In this document: positions 49,583-58,032 of the stretch, one piece after another
Layout of the letters: every line of letters begins with the position of its first letter
How positions within the stretch are numbered: position 1 is the stretch's first letter
NCBI RefSeq assembly: GCF_003007675.1
Contig: NZ_PXNP01000097.1
Coordinates: forward strand, 155,534-219,533
DNA from: Marinobacter fuscus
GTDB taxonomy: Bacteria; Pseudomonadota; Gammaproteobacteria; Pseudomonadales; Oleiphilaceae
Direction: 5' to 3'
DNA length: 64,000 nt
Notes under the pieces: model-generated
Database searches by the model: none
What the model saw: only the letters and a program-made list of their open reading frames with translations
Told to the model about the DNA's origin: nothing
Program-made: the position numbers and the translations under genes

Positions 49583-51250
49583 CTATTGCCAGATCACCGG
49601 CTGCTTTTTGGCATACCAGCTGTCCACCCGGGCCTGGTAGGCGTCCTCAACCACATTGCGCTTGAGCTTCAGCGTGGGAGTCAGGAAGCTGTTTTCAATA
49701 GACCACTCATCACTTACCACGGTAATGAAGGCCAGTTGCTCGTGGGGGTCTACCGTCTTATTGATGTCTTTGATCAGCGACTTGAAGCTCTCCTCAAGCT
49801 CTTTTCGGAAAGCCTCGTCTGCGGCTTTCGGGCGAATTTCCTCACCCAACACTACCAGAGCGTGGGGTTGTGTCTGGTTTGCACCCGACACGCATACCAT
49901 TTCGATGGCTGCATGCGACATCAGCTTGTTTTCGATGGGTGCAGGCGCAATGTATTTGCCTTTGCTGGTCTTGAAGATTTCCTTGATGCGCCCTGTCAGT
50001 TTCAGCCGACCCATCTCGTCGATTTCGCCCTTATCGCCCGTCTTCAGAAAGCCGTCTTCGGTAAAGGCCTCTCTGGATTTTTCGTCGTCTTTGTAATAGC
50101 CCATCATGCTGGCCGGGCTCTTCACCAGCACCTCGCCCTGCTCGCTGATTTTCGTCTCAACACCCGGCAGGGACTCACCCACATAGCCGGTGCGCGTGCG
50201 CCCCGGCTTGTTCATGTGGGAGTAGGCGAAGTTCTCAGACATGCCATAGCCTTCGAGCAACTCAAGGCCCAGGTTGCGATACCAGTCGAGCACATCGTTA
50301 GATAGTGGCGCTGAACCCGAGCCCGCCAGTTTCACTTTGTCCAGACCCAAGCCTTTGAGCACCTTCTTCTTGATAACCTTGTTCAGGACCGGAATCTTCA
50401 GCAAACGTTCCAGCTTCTCTTTTGGCAATTTTTGCAGCACCCCATGCTGGAACTTCACCCACAGCCGCGGCACCGACAGGAACAGCGTTGGCCGCGCCCG
50501 CTGCAAGTCCTGAACAAAGGTATCGAGGGATTCGGCAAAATACAGCTGGAAACCGGAATACAGAGAACCCAGTTCAACAAACGTCCGCTCGAACACGTGT
50601 GCCAGTGGCAGGTACGACAACATCCGCTCGCTGGGGCCAACGCCAAGCGTTTCGATACCGCCCGCCGCCGCAAAGGCCATATTGTTGAAGCTGAGCATTA
50701 CGCCCTTGGGCCGACCGGTGCTACCGGAGGTATACACAATAGTGGCCATTTCGTCGGGATCGCGTTCGACCCGGCCTTCCAGAGGTGGATACTTGGCAAC
50801 GATATCGTCCCAGGTCTCGAAATTGTTGGACGGGCTGAGCGGATAGGAAATACAACGCACTGACTCCGGCACACCCGGCTTCATCATGTCCCAGTCATCC
50901 AACTTGCCTACAAACAGCACATCGCACTCGGCGTGGTTCAGGATGTAATTCACGGTATCGGCATTCAGGGTGGGATACAGCGGCACGGATACATGCCCCG
51001 CCATCCAGATAGCCCAGTCGGTCATGATCCAGTGGGCACAGTTTTTCGAAATAAGACCGATGCGGCTTTTTTCAGGCAGATTCAGGGATTTCAGATAAGC
51101 AGCCATGCGGCGCGCTTCGTTAACGGCGCGCCCCCAGGTGTACTCAACCACTTTGCCGTGGCCAATCGGCTGCGTCATGTACAGAGAATCCGGGCTGCTG
51201 GATTCCCAGTGGTAAACCATCTCCAGCGGTAGCTTTTTAGTTGTATCCAT
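49583..51250 (-). CDS. AMP-forming long-chain acyl-CoA synthetase
   Basis: This 555-residue ANL-superfamily enzyme has the P-loop YTSGSTGRPKGVMLS, LPLAHVFERTFVELGSLY, the adenylation motif EGYGMSE and KTGDKGEIDEMGRLKLTGRI (TGD and hinge), and a C-terminal lysine region. It resembles FadD15-type long-chain fatty acid:CoA ligases, which fits the lipid and hydrocarbon metabolism of Marinobacter-like bacteria. Chain-length preference cannot be read. Confidence 0.88.
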   Translation of the reverse strand: MDTTKKLPLEMVYHWESSSPDSLYMTQPIGHGKVVEYTWGRAVNEARRMAAYLKSLNLPEKSRIGLISKNCAHWIMTDWAIWMAGHVSVPLYPTLNADTVNYILNHAECDVLFVGKLDDWDMMKPGVPESVRCISYPLSPSNNFETWDDIVAKYPPLEGRVERDPDEMATIVYTSGSTGRPKGVMLSFNNMAFAAAGGIETLGVGPSERMLSYLPLAHVFERTFVELGSLYSGFQLYFAESLDTFVQDLQRARPTLFLSVPRLWVKFQHGVLQKLPKEKLERLLKIPVLNKVIKKKVLKGLGLDKVKLAGSGSAPLSNDVLDWYRNLGLELLEGYGMSENFAYSHMNKPGRTRTGYVGESLPGVETKISEQGEVLVKSPASMMGYYKDDEKSREAFTEDGFLKTGDKGEIDEMGRLKLTGRIKEIFKTSKGKYIAPAPIENKLMSHAAIEMVCVSGANQTQPHALVVLGEEIRPKAADEAFRKELEESFKSLIKDINKTVDPHEQLAFITVVSDEWSIENSFLTPTLKLKRNVVEDAYQARVDSWYAKKQPVIWQ

Positions 51251-51518
51251 GGACCTTCCTGTTTTGTCGTTATAGTTTGAGCTTTACTGTTCAGCCTTCG
51301 GGCATTATTAGACTTTGGTAGAGTATTTCAACACATTCCAGTCAATCAAAACGTGACGAGGACAGAATAATCAAAAACTTCACATTTTCATGACATCAGC
51401 CGCCGAAAACTGCATTGCGGCTACCCCGTATAAGGCAAGCCTGTGTTAGACTTGCGAACTTTGAATTTTGATCCTCCGGCCCTGCCGGAACACTATTAAC
51501 CGACTCGGAGTTGGATAC

Positions 51519-52493
51519 ATGGCCAAGAAGTCCCTGCGCACCCTGATTGGCGCATCGTTGCTGGCAGCGGCCAGCCTGGTTCAGGCTGACGAGCCCCGCG
51601 TTGTTGCCATTACACAGATTGTAGAGCATCCCGCACTGGACGCTGTCCACCAGGGCGTAAAGGATGAACTGGCCGAACGCGGCTACCGTGATGGTGAAAA
51701 CCTTCGCCTGATGCACGAAAGCGCACAGGGCAACTCCGCCATTGCGTCACAGATTGCCCGCAAATTTGTGGGTGAGAGCCCGGATGTGATCGTGGCGATT
51801 GCCACGCCGTCGGCACAAACGGTTGCTGCTGCAGCCCGTAAGACTCCGGTGGTCTTTGCAGCGGTAACCGACCCGGTCGCTGCCAAGCTGGTGAAAAGCT
51901 GGGAAGCCCCCGGTGCCAACATCACTGGCGTGAGCGACATGCTGCCAATCGAAAAGCACCTGGACATGCTTCAGCGCGCGGTGCCCGATGCCAAGCGTAT
52001 CGGCACGGTATACAACCCGGGCGAAGCCAATGCCGCAGCCCTGATTGAACTGCTGGAAGAGCGCCTGCAGGCTCGCGGCCTGGAACTGGTGAAGGGTGCA
52101 GCCACCAAGACCTCTGAAGTGCTGGGCGCCGCCCGCTCGCTGGTGGGCAAGGCAGACGCCATCTACCTGACCACCGACAACACAGTGGTCAGCGCTGCAG
52201 AAGCCGTAGTTTCTGTGGGTGAACGCGCCAAGATTCCGGTATTCGCCGCAGATACGGCAACCGTAGAGCGCGGCGCCGTTGCCGCTCTGGGCTTCAACTA
52301 CTACAACCACGGCCGCCAGGCTGGTGCCATGGTTGCCCGGGTACTTGAAGGCGCAGGCACCTCAGACATGCCGGTTGAAACCATGGAAGAACTGGATCTG
52401 TTTGTAAACCCGGCTGCTGGCGAGCGCATGGGCACCACCCTGCCCCAGGCCCTCATCGACGACGCCAAGGAAGTCATCGACAGCAACAAGTAA
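51519..52493 (+). CDS. ABC transporter substrate-binding protein, PF04392 family (TrpX-like)
   Basis: From ATG 51519 (GGAG eight bases upstream) it has 324 residues, with a Sec signal peptide (ending SLVQA). The mature protein shows VVAITQIVEHPALDAVHQGV, PDVIVAIATPSAQTVAAAAR and ITGVSDMLPIEKHLDMLQR, all typical of the ABC_sub_bind family. Streptococcal relatives (TrpX) are tied to tryptophan; the ligand here is unknown. It heads a three-gene importer. Confidence 0.88.
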   Translation: MAKKSLRTLIGASLLAAASLVQADEPRVVAITQIVEHPALDAVHQGVKDELAERGYRDGENLRLMHESAQGNSAIASQIARKFVGESPDVIVAIATPSAQTVAAAARKTPVVFAAVTDPVAAKLVKSWEAPGANITGVSDMLPIEKHLDMLQRAVPDAKRIGTVYNPGEANAAALIELLEERLQARGLELVKGAATKTSEVLGAARSLVGKADAIYLTTDNTVVSAAEAVVSVGERAKIPVFAADTATVERGAVAALGFNYYNHGRQAGAMVARVLEGAGTSDMPVETMEELDLFVNPAAGERMGTTLPQALIDDAKEVIDSNK

Positions 52494-52559
52494 CGCCTTA
52501 CCTACACGGGCGGACCCCACAAGGGCCCGCCCGTTTCCTTTCACGGTGACACATTACCC

Positions 52560-53462
52560 ATGCTCAGCGAAATCGCATTTTATGGTGCCCTCGAAACCGG
52601 CCTGATTTACGGCCTTGTTGCATTTGGCATCTACCTCTCTTTTCGAGTTCTCGACTTCCCGGACCTGACCGTTGACGGCAGCTTCCCACTAGGCGCCGCT
52701 GTTGCGGCCGTACTGATTATTGAAGGCTGGAATCCCTGGCTGGCTACCGGCTGCGCCGTTCTGGCAGGCATGGCCGCAGGGGCGGTAACCGCCATCCTGA
52801 ACGTAAAACTGAATATCCTGAACCTGCTGGCGTCAATCCTGACCATGATCGCCCTCTATTCAGTCAACCTCCGGATTATGGGCGTGCCCAACGTGGCCCT
52901 GCTAACCGAAGAAACCGTGCTCACCCCCTGGTACGACCTGGGGCTCGAGTTCCACCAGGTGCCGGTCATTCTGTTCACACTGGTTACGCTGGTTTCGCTG
53001 GTTCTACTTTGGCGCTTCATGAAGTCCGAAACCGGCCTGGCCATGCGCGCGACCGGTGCCAACCCACGTATGGCGCGGGCTCAGGGCATTGCGACCGGCG
53101 GCATGATTATCCTGGGCGTTGCGGTTTCTAACGGCTTGGTGGGCCTGGCGGGTGCACTGTTTGCACAGAGTCAGGGCGCAGCCGATGTAACCATGGGGGT
53201 CGGGGTTATCGTGATTGGCCTGGCCTCTCTGATTGGCGGTGAAGCCGTGATCACGCCTTCTACCGTTGTGCGGGCTCTTCTCGCTTGTGTGGTGGGCGCA
53301 ATCATCTACCGACTGGCCATTGCCTTCGCCCTGAATGCCGATGTGCTGGGGCTGCAGGCTCAGGATTTGAACCTGATTACCGCCGTGCTGGTTACTCTGG
53401 CCATTGTTTTGCCGGGCGTGCGCAGCAAGCTCGCCAGCCGTTTTACCCGCAAAGCCGCCTGA
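52560..53462 (+). CDS. ABC transporter permease of the PF04392-linked importer
   Basis: This 300-residue LivH/BPD_transp_2-type membrane protein has about eight helices. It contains DFPDLTVDGSFPLGAAVAAV, which is distinctive of this subfamily, and GLAMRATGANPRMARAQGIA. It is 67 bases after the binding protein and ten bases before the ATPase gene. Confidence 0.88.
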   Translation: MLSEIAFYGALETGLIYGLVAFGIYLSFRVLDFPDLTVDGSFPLGAAVAAVLIIEGWNPWLATGCAVLAGMAAGAVTAILNVKLNILNLLASILTMIALYSVNLRIMGVPNVALLTEETVLTPWYDLGLEFHQVPVILFTLVTLVSLVLLWRFMKSETGLAMRATGANPRMARAQGIATGGMIILGVAVSNGLVGLAGALFAQSQGAADVTMGVGVIVIGLASLIGGEAVITPSTVVRALLACVVGAIIYRLAIAFALNADVLGLQAQDLNLITAVLVTLAIVLPGVRSKLASRFTRKAA

Positions 53463-53471
53463 GGAGGCCAT

Positions 53472-54266
53472 ATGATCAGTGCATCCGATCTGAGACTCAC
53501 CTTCGGCAAGGGAACACCGCTGGAAAACCCCGCCCTCAGGGGTATGAGCCTGACTGTAAACCAGGGCGAGTTCGTAACCGTTATAGGCAGTAACGGCGCG
53601 GGCAAGTCTACATTTCTGAACGCCCTGGCCGGTGAAGTATTGGTAGACAGCGGCCAGATTATCGTCGACAACCTCGACGTTACCCGCCTGCCAACCCACA
53701 AGCGGGCCGCACGGGTAGCCCGGGTATTCCAGGATCCGCTTGCCGGCACCTGCGAGAACCTGTCGATTGAAGAAAACCTGGCTTTGGCGATCAAGCGGGG
53801 TCAGCGCCGTGGCCTGACCACCGCCGTGAAGCGCCAGTACCTGGGACAATTCCGCGAAAGTTTGTCGACGCTGAAGCTCGGGCTAGAAAACCGCCTGGGC
53901 GACAAAATGGGCCTGCTTTCCGGCGGCCAGCGCCAGGCGGTAAGCCTGCTGATGGCCAGCCTTACACCTTCCAGCATATTGCTGCTGGACGAACACACGG
54001 CTGCACTGGACCCGAAAACGGCCAACTTCGTGCTGGACTTGACCGAACAGATTATCGAAGAGCAGAAGCTCACGGCCCTGATGGTCACCCACAGCATGAA
54101 GCAGGCGCTGGAGGTCGGCAGCCGCACGGTAATGCTGCACCAGGGCCAGGTAGTGTTCGACATTGAAGGCAAGGACCGTGACGGCCTGGAGGTAAAAGAC
54201 CTGCTTGGCCTGTTCGAGAAACAGCGCGGCCTGCAGGTAGACGACGACAGCCTGCTGCTGGGCTGA
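53472..54266 (+). CDS. ABC transporter ATPase of the PF04392-linked importer
   Basis: This 264-residue ATPase has Walker A GSNGAGKST, Q-loop region FQDPLAGTCENLSIEENLAL, signature LLSGGQRQAVSLLMA, Walker B ILLLDEHTAALD (Glu shifted to DEH) and the His switch MVTHSMKQALE. It completes the binding protein-permease-ATPase operon. Confidence 0.9.
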   Translation: MISASDLRLTFGKGTPLENPALRGMSLTVNQGEFVTVIGSNGAGKSTFLNALAGEVLVDSGQIIVDNLDVTRLPTHKRAARVARVFQDPLAGTCENLSIEENLALAIKRGQRRGLTTAVKRQYLGQFRESLSTLKLGLENRLGDKMGLLSGGQRQAVSLLMASLTPSSILLLDEHTAALDPKTANFVLDLTEQIIEEQKLTALMVTHSMKQALEVGSRTVMLHQGQVVFDIEGKDRDGLEVKDLLGLFEKQRGLQVDDDSLLLG

Positions 54267-54290
54267 TGCGGTACCTTGTATTGTGATCTG

Positions 54291-54321
54291 AAAAGCGGGG
54301 GCGCCAAGCTCCCGCTTTTTT
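54291..54321 (+). terminator. Terminator after the ABC importer operon
   Basis: AAAAGCGGG (54291-54299) pairs with CCCGCTTTT (54311-54319), and the T-run continues to 54321. Confidence 0.8.
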
Positions 54322-54363
54322 GGTTACAGACACCACACCCGTAATGTTCCGACCAATTATTAA

Positions 54364-54379
54364 CCACAAGATATAGTGA
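54364..54379 (+). promoter_or_regulatory. NrdR-like box 1 upstream of nrdJ
   Basis: CCACAAGATATAGTGA matches the NrdR consensus acaCwAtATaTwGtgt at all core positions except the seventh. It is the outermost of four such sites in the 500-base nrdJ leader, which holds no gene. Confidence 0.5.
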
Positions 54380-54487
54380 ACCAGCCTGGAATTGCGTGCT
54401 GGCGGGGCCTCCCGGCTTTGCAAGGCTATTTCCATTGATTTTCTTAGCCGCGAACTCCACTTCAATAGTTGCTCTCTTATTCACAGA

Positions 54488-54535
54488 ACACTATATCCTG
54501 TTATACTTCACGGAAATTAAGCCCACATATAGGGC
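54488..54535 (+). promoter_or_regulatory. Tandem NrdR-like boxes 2 and 3 upstream of nrdJ
   Basis: ACACTATATCCTGTTA (54488-54503) and a weaker second site with core ATATAG (54520-54535) start 32 bases apart. That spacing, three helical turns, is typical of paired NrdR boxes. Confidence 0.55.
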
Positions 54536-54650
54536 CGATAGCCAACATCTACCAGATGTCAATCGGTAGAAAAGCGGGCTACACCAAGGCCTGAAACACG
54601 TATCAGCAACAAATTCCGGCCATGAGCAGCAGTATTCCAACGAAGACCTA

Positions 54651-54666
54651 CCACAACATATAGTGG
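54651..54666 (+). promoter_or_regulatory. NrdR-like box 4 upstream of nrdJ
   Basis: CCACAACATATAGTGG is a near-perfect NrdR core match about 100 bases before the nrdJ start. It has no partner at 31-32 bases. Confidence 0.5.
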
Positions 54667-54766
54667 CAGGCATCGGCTGATGGCCAACACAGTACCCAAA
54701 CGCAGAACGACACAGCGCCAGAGACGGCGCTTTCGAACCGAGACAGACTGAAAACCGAGGGTGGCA

Positions 54767-56905
54767 ATGAACGCTAAGGCACAGGCAGTGATCAACACGA
54801 TTCCCATGCAGGAAGCTTCGCTGGATATCTGGAACAGCAAATACCAGCTGAAAACCAAAACCGGCGACGCCGTCGACAAGGACATCAACGCCACCTACGA
54901 GCGCGTGGCCAAAGCCCTTGCTGAAGTAGAAAAGAAAAACGTACGCGACAAGTACATGAAGGAATTCCTGTGGGCCCTGCAGAACGGCGCCATCCCCGCC
55001 GGCCGCATTACTTCCAACGCCGGTGCCGAAGCCCACAAGCCGGCCACCTCCACCATTAACTGCACGGTGTCTGGCACCATCGACGACTCGATGAACGACA
55101 TTCTGGAGAAAAACCACGAAGCTGGCCTCACCCTCAAAGCCGGCTGTGGTATCGGTTACGAATTCTCTACCCTGCGCCCCCGGGGTGCCTACGTGGCTGG
55201 CGCCGGTGCCACCACCTCTGGCCCGTTGTCGTTCATGGACATCTTCGACCGCATGTGTTTCACCGTATCCTCTGCCGGTGGCCGTCGCGGTGCCCAGATG
55301 GCCACCTTCGACGTACACCATCCAGACGTCATCGAATTCATCCAGGCCAAGCGCGAAGACGGCCGCCTGCGCCAGTTCAACCTGTCTCTGCTGATCACCG
55401 AAGATTTCATTGAAGCCGTACGCAACGGCGACGACTGGCACCTGTCCTTCCCCGTTACCCAGAAAGAAGCCGATGACGAAGGCCTCAACCTAGCCGACGC
55501 CAACCAGTTCGTGTACCGCGATTTTCCGGTACAGGAAGGCTACGTGGTGAATGCCGAAGGCAAAGTCGCCTGTCGCATCTACAAAACGGTGAAAGCCCAG
55601 TTTATCTGGGACACCATCATGACTAGCACCTACGACTACGCCGAACCGGGCTTCATCCTGATCGACAAGGTCAACCAGATGAACAACAACTGGTTCTGCG
55701 AAGACATCCGCGCCACCAACCCCTGTGGCGAGCAGCCCCTGCCCCCGTACGGCAGCTGCCTGCTGGGCTCGGTAAACCTGACCAAATTCGTGGACTACCC
55801 GTTCACCGAAAAAGCCAGCTTCAACTACGAGAAGTACCGCAAAGTCGTCGGCACTTTCACCCGCATGCTGGACAACGTAGTTGAAATCAACGGCCTGCCG
55901 CTGGCCGAGCAGCGCCACGAGATCACCTACAAGCGCCGCCACGGCATGGGCATTCTGGGCCTGGGTTCCACCCTGGCCATGCTGCGCATGCCCTACGGTT
56001 CAGACGAATCGGTGAAGTTCACCGAAGAAGTGGTTCGGGAAATGGCGGTAGAAGGCTGGCGCCAGTCCCTGGCCCTGGCCGAAGAAAAAGGCCCGGCGCC
56101 AATCATGGAAGACGACTTTGAAGTAACGCCGAAAATGCTGAACAAGTGCCCGCAACTGGCCGAAGACGGCATCAAGGTGGGCGACAAGGTTAAAGGCAAG
56201 GTACTGCACGCCAAATACAGCGCCTACATGAACCGCATTGCCGACGTGGAGCCGGAGCTGGTGGCCAAGCTGGCCGAGAAAGGTGGCCGCTTTACCCACC
56301 ACACCTCCATTGCCCCCACCGGCACCATCAGCCTGTCGTTGGCCAACAACGCCAGTAACGGCATTGAGCCGAGCTTCTCGCATCACTACGCCCGCAACAT
56401 CATCCGTGAAGGCCGTAAAACCAAAGAGAAGGTCGACGTATTCAGCTTCGAGCTGCTGGCCTACCGCCACCTGGTCAACCCGGGCGCCATGCCGTTCTCC
56501 GACGAGGAAGACAAGAAGCTCCCGAGCTACTTCACCACCTCCGACGACGTAACGCCCACCCAGCACGTGGACATTCAGGCAGCGGCCCAGAAGTGGGTAG
56601 ATTCCTCCATTTCCAAAACCGCCAACGTTCCGACAGAATTCCCCTACCAGGACTTCAAGGACATCTACCTGTACGCCTACGACAAAGGCCTGAAAGGCTG
56701 CACCACCTTCCGCTTCAACCCGGAAGCCTTCCAGGGCGTACTGGTAAAAGAGAAAGACCTTGAGAACACCTTGTACGAGTTCACCCTGGACGATGGCAGC
56801 AAAGTGACCCTGCGCGGTAACGAACAGGTAGAATACGACGGTGAAACCCACACCGCCGCCAACCTGTTCGATGCGCTGAAAGAAGGCACTTACGGAAAGT
56901 ACTAA
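54767..56905 (+). CDS. nrdJ: Class II (cobalamin-dependent) ribonucleotide reductase, large part NrdJa
   Basis: This 712-residue catalytic part of a split B12-dependent reductase starts at the ATG with GAGG upstream (a GTG two codons earlier is possible). Visible are GRITSNAGAEAHK, CGIGYEFSTLRPRGAYVAGA, the active-site NPCGEQPLPPYGSCLLGSVN and HHTSIAPTGTISLSLANNAS. It makes deoxyribonucleotides using adenosylcobalamin, with or without oxygen. The C-terminal domain is encoded by the next gene, as in Pseudomonas aeruginosa. NrdR-like boxes upstream suggest dATP/NrdR control; no cobalamin riboswitch was seen. Confidence 0.95.
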   Translation: MNAKAQAVINTIPMQEASLDIWNSKYQLKTKTGDAVDKDINATYERVAKALAEVEKKNVRDKYMKEFLWALQNGAIPAGRITSNAGAEAHKPATSTINCTVSGTIDDSMNDILEKNHEAGLTLKAGCGIGYEFSTLRPRGAYVAGAGATTSGPLSFMDIFDRMCFTVSSAGGRRGAQMATFDVHHPDVIEFIQAKREDGRLRQFNLSLLITEDFIEAVRNGDDWHLSFPVTQKEADDEGLNLADANQFVYRDFPVQEGYVVNAEGKVACRIYKTVKAQFIWDTIMTSTYDYAEPGFILIDKVNQMNNNWFCEDIRATNPCGEQPLPPYGSCLLGSVNLTKFVDYPFTEKASFNYEKYRKVVGTFTRMLDNVVEINGLPLAEQRHEITYKRRHGMGILGLGSTLAMLRMPYGSDESVKFTEEVVREMAVEGWRQSLALAEEKGPAPIMEDDFEVTPKMLNKCPQLAEDGIKVGDKVKGKVLHAKYSAYMNRIADVEPELVAKLAEKGGRFTHHTSIAPTGTISLSLANNASNGIEPSFSHHYARNIIREGRKTKEKVDVFSFELLAYRHLVNPGAMPFSDEEDKKLPSYFTTSDDVTPTQHVDIQAAAQKWVDSSISKTANVPTEFPYQDFKDIYLYAYDKGLKGCTTFRFNPEAFQGVLVKEKDLENTLYEFTLDDGSKVTLRGNEQVEYDGETHTAANLFDALKEGTYGKY

Positions 56906-56934
56906 ACCGGGAACCGACAAGCAGGACTATTAAA

Positions 56935-57630
56935 ATGACCGTAAAAATCAGTAATCAGATCGTCGGCTACCGGGTGAAGAAAGCCGACACCGAAAATACC
57001 GAGCAGCAGGCACCGGCCAGCACCGATGCCAAGCCGGTACAGATGAATGAAAACATCGAACGCCCGGACTTTTTACTGGGCACCACCTACAAGATCAAAC
57101 CGCCGGTGGCGGAGCACGCGATGTACATTACCATCAATGACATCCTGCTGAACGAAGGCACCGACCACGAAAGCCGGCAGCCGTACGAAGTGTTCATCAA
57201 TTCAAAGTCGATGGAACACTTCCAGTGGGTAATCGCTCTCACCCGCGTAATCTCTGCGGTATTCCGCAAAGGCGGCGACGTAACCTTCCTGGTGGAAGAG
57301 CTGCGCAGCGTATACGACCCCAACGGCGGCTACTTCAAGAAAGGCGGCGTGTTCATGCCCTCCCTGGTGGCCGAAATCGGCGCCGTGATCGAGAAGCACC
57401 TGAAAGCCATCGGCCTGCTGGAAAGCGACGAACTGAGCGAAACCACCAAGCGCATCCTGGCGGAAAAACGCGCCGAGTTCGAAGCCACCCAGAACAAGGC
57501 CACCAACGACGACACCAGCAGCGACTACCCTGCCAACGCCACCATGTGCGGCAAGTGCAGCACCAAGGCGGTAATCGTAATGGACGGCTGCGCCACCTGC
57601 TTGTCTTGTGGCGACAGCAAATGCGGTTAA
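56935..57630 (+). CDS. Class II ribonucleotide reductase C-terminal subunit NrdJb
   Basis: This 231-residue protein corresponds to the C-terminal part of single-chain NrdJ proteins. It ends in a cysteine-rich tail (CGKCSTKAVIVMDGCATCLS then CGDSKCG) that shuttles reducing equivalents to the active site. It follows NrdJa by 29 bases and is followed by a strong terminator. Confidence 0.93.
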   Translation: MTVKISNQIVGYRVKKADTENTEQQAPASTDAKPVQMNENIERPDFLLGTTYKIKPPVAEHAMYITINDILLNEGTDHESRQPYEVFINSKSMEHFQWVIALTRVISAVFRKGGDVTFLVEELRSVYDPNGGYFKKGGVFMPSLVAEIGAVIEKHLKAIGLLESDELSETTKRILAEKRAEFEATQNKATNDDTSSDYPANATMCGKCSTKAVIVMDGCATCLSCGDSKCG

Positions 57631-57652
57631 GGTGATCGACCGCTGAGTAACA

Positions 57653-57687
57653 AAAGGCCTGGTTGCGGAAGCTGCCGGGCCTTTTTT
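57653..57687 (+). terminator. Terminator after nrdJab
   Basis: AAAGGCC (57653-57659) pairs with GGCCTTT around 57677-57683 and is followed by further T residues. It marks the end of the housekeeping side and lies about 210 bases before the first cassette boundary. Confidence 0.8.
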
Positions 57688-57899
57688 TCGGCCCTTCGGC
57701 GATGCGACGCTTCGTTATTGACGGAAATGAGACTGCGTTGATATTACTAATCGGAATCTGACTTGCTTCTTTTTTTCGATTGTAGTTACATGATATTTCG
57801 GACTTTTTGAGCATCGATGGTAAGTTGGCGTGTAATATCGATGCGTAATATTGAAGTGGTCAGAAAGACGTAATCGTGAAGGCTTCTATCTAATCAACT
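57688..57899. other. Gene-free junction before the cassette array
   Basis: No coding frame is convincing here. The stretch holds an 8-bp inverted repeat GCATCGAT (57811-57818) / ATCGATGC (57837-57844). It is where an attI site would be expected if an integron platform had existed, but there is no integrase gene. Confidence 0.5.
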
Positions 57900-57906
57900 G
57901 TTATGT
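57900..57906 (+). other. Left boundary core site of the cassette array
   Basis: GTTATGT is identical to the R' core of attC1. No matching left half (R'') is seen just upstream, so this is either a remnant of attI or a secondary integration point. Confidence 0.5.
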
Positions 57907-58032
57907 GTTTTGGTGAAAGTCTGATTACGATCCAAGGCAAGCATTAATATCAAATTTTTCATTTAATTCATCATAAATGGGAATTATAGAATAGCTGGAT
58001 ATAAAACTGTTATATAAATCTAGGTGCACTTA

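Noticed and set aside
54322..54766. Cobalamin riboswitch upstream of the B12-dependent reductase
   Set aside because: No B12-box or characteristic multi-stem core could be found; NrdR-like boxes explain the visible palindromes better.
54491..55441. 316-codon minus-strand open frame
   Set aside because: It lies antisense to the start of nrdJ and its leader; the translation is low-complexity and matches no family, while the plus strand is clearly NrdJ.
56000..56920. 306-codon minus-strand open frame
   Set aside because: Antisense shadow of nrdJ caused by its GC-rich codon use.
57631..58032. Integron integrase gene or fragment
   Set aside because: No frame on either strand encodes tyrosine-recombinase motifs, and the space is too short for intI.
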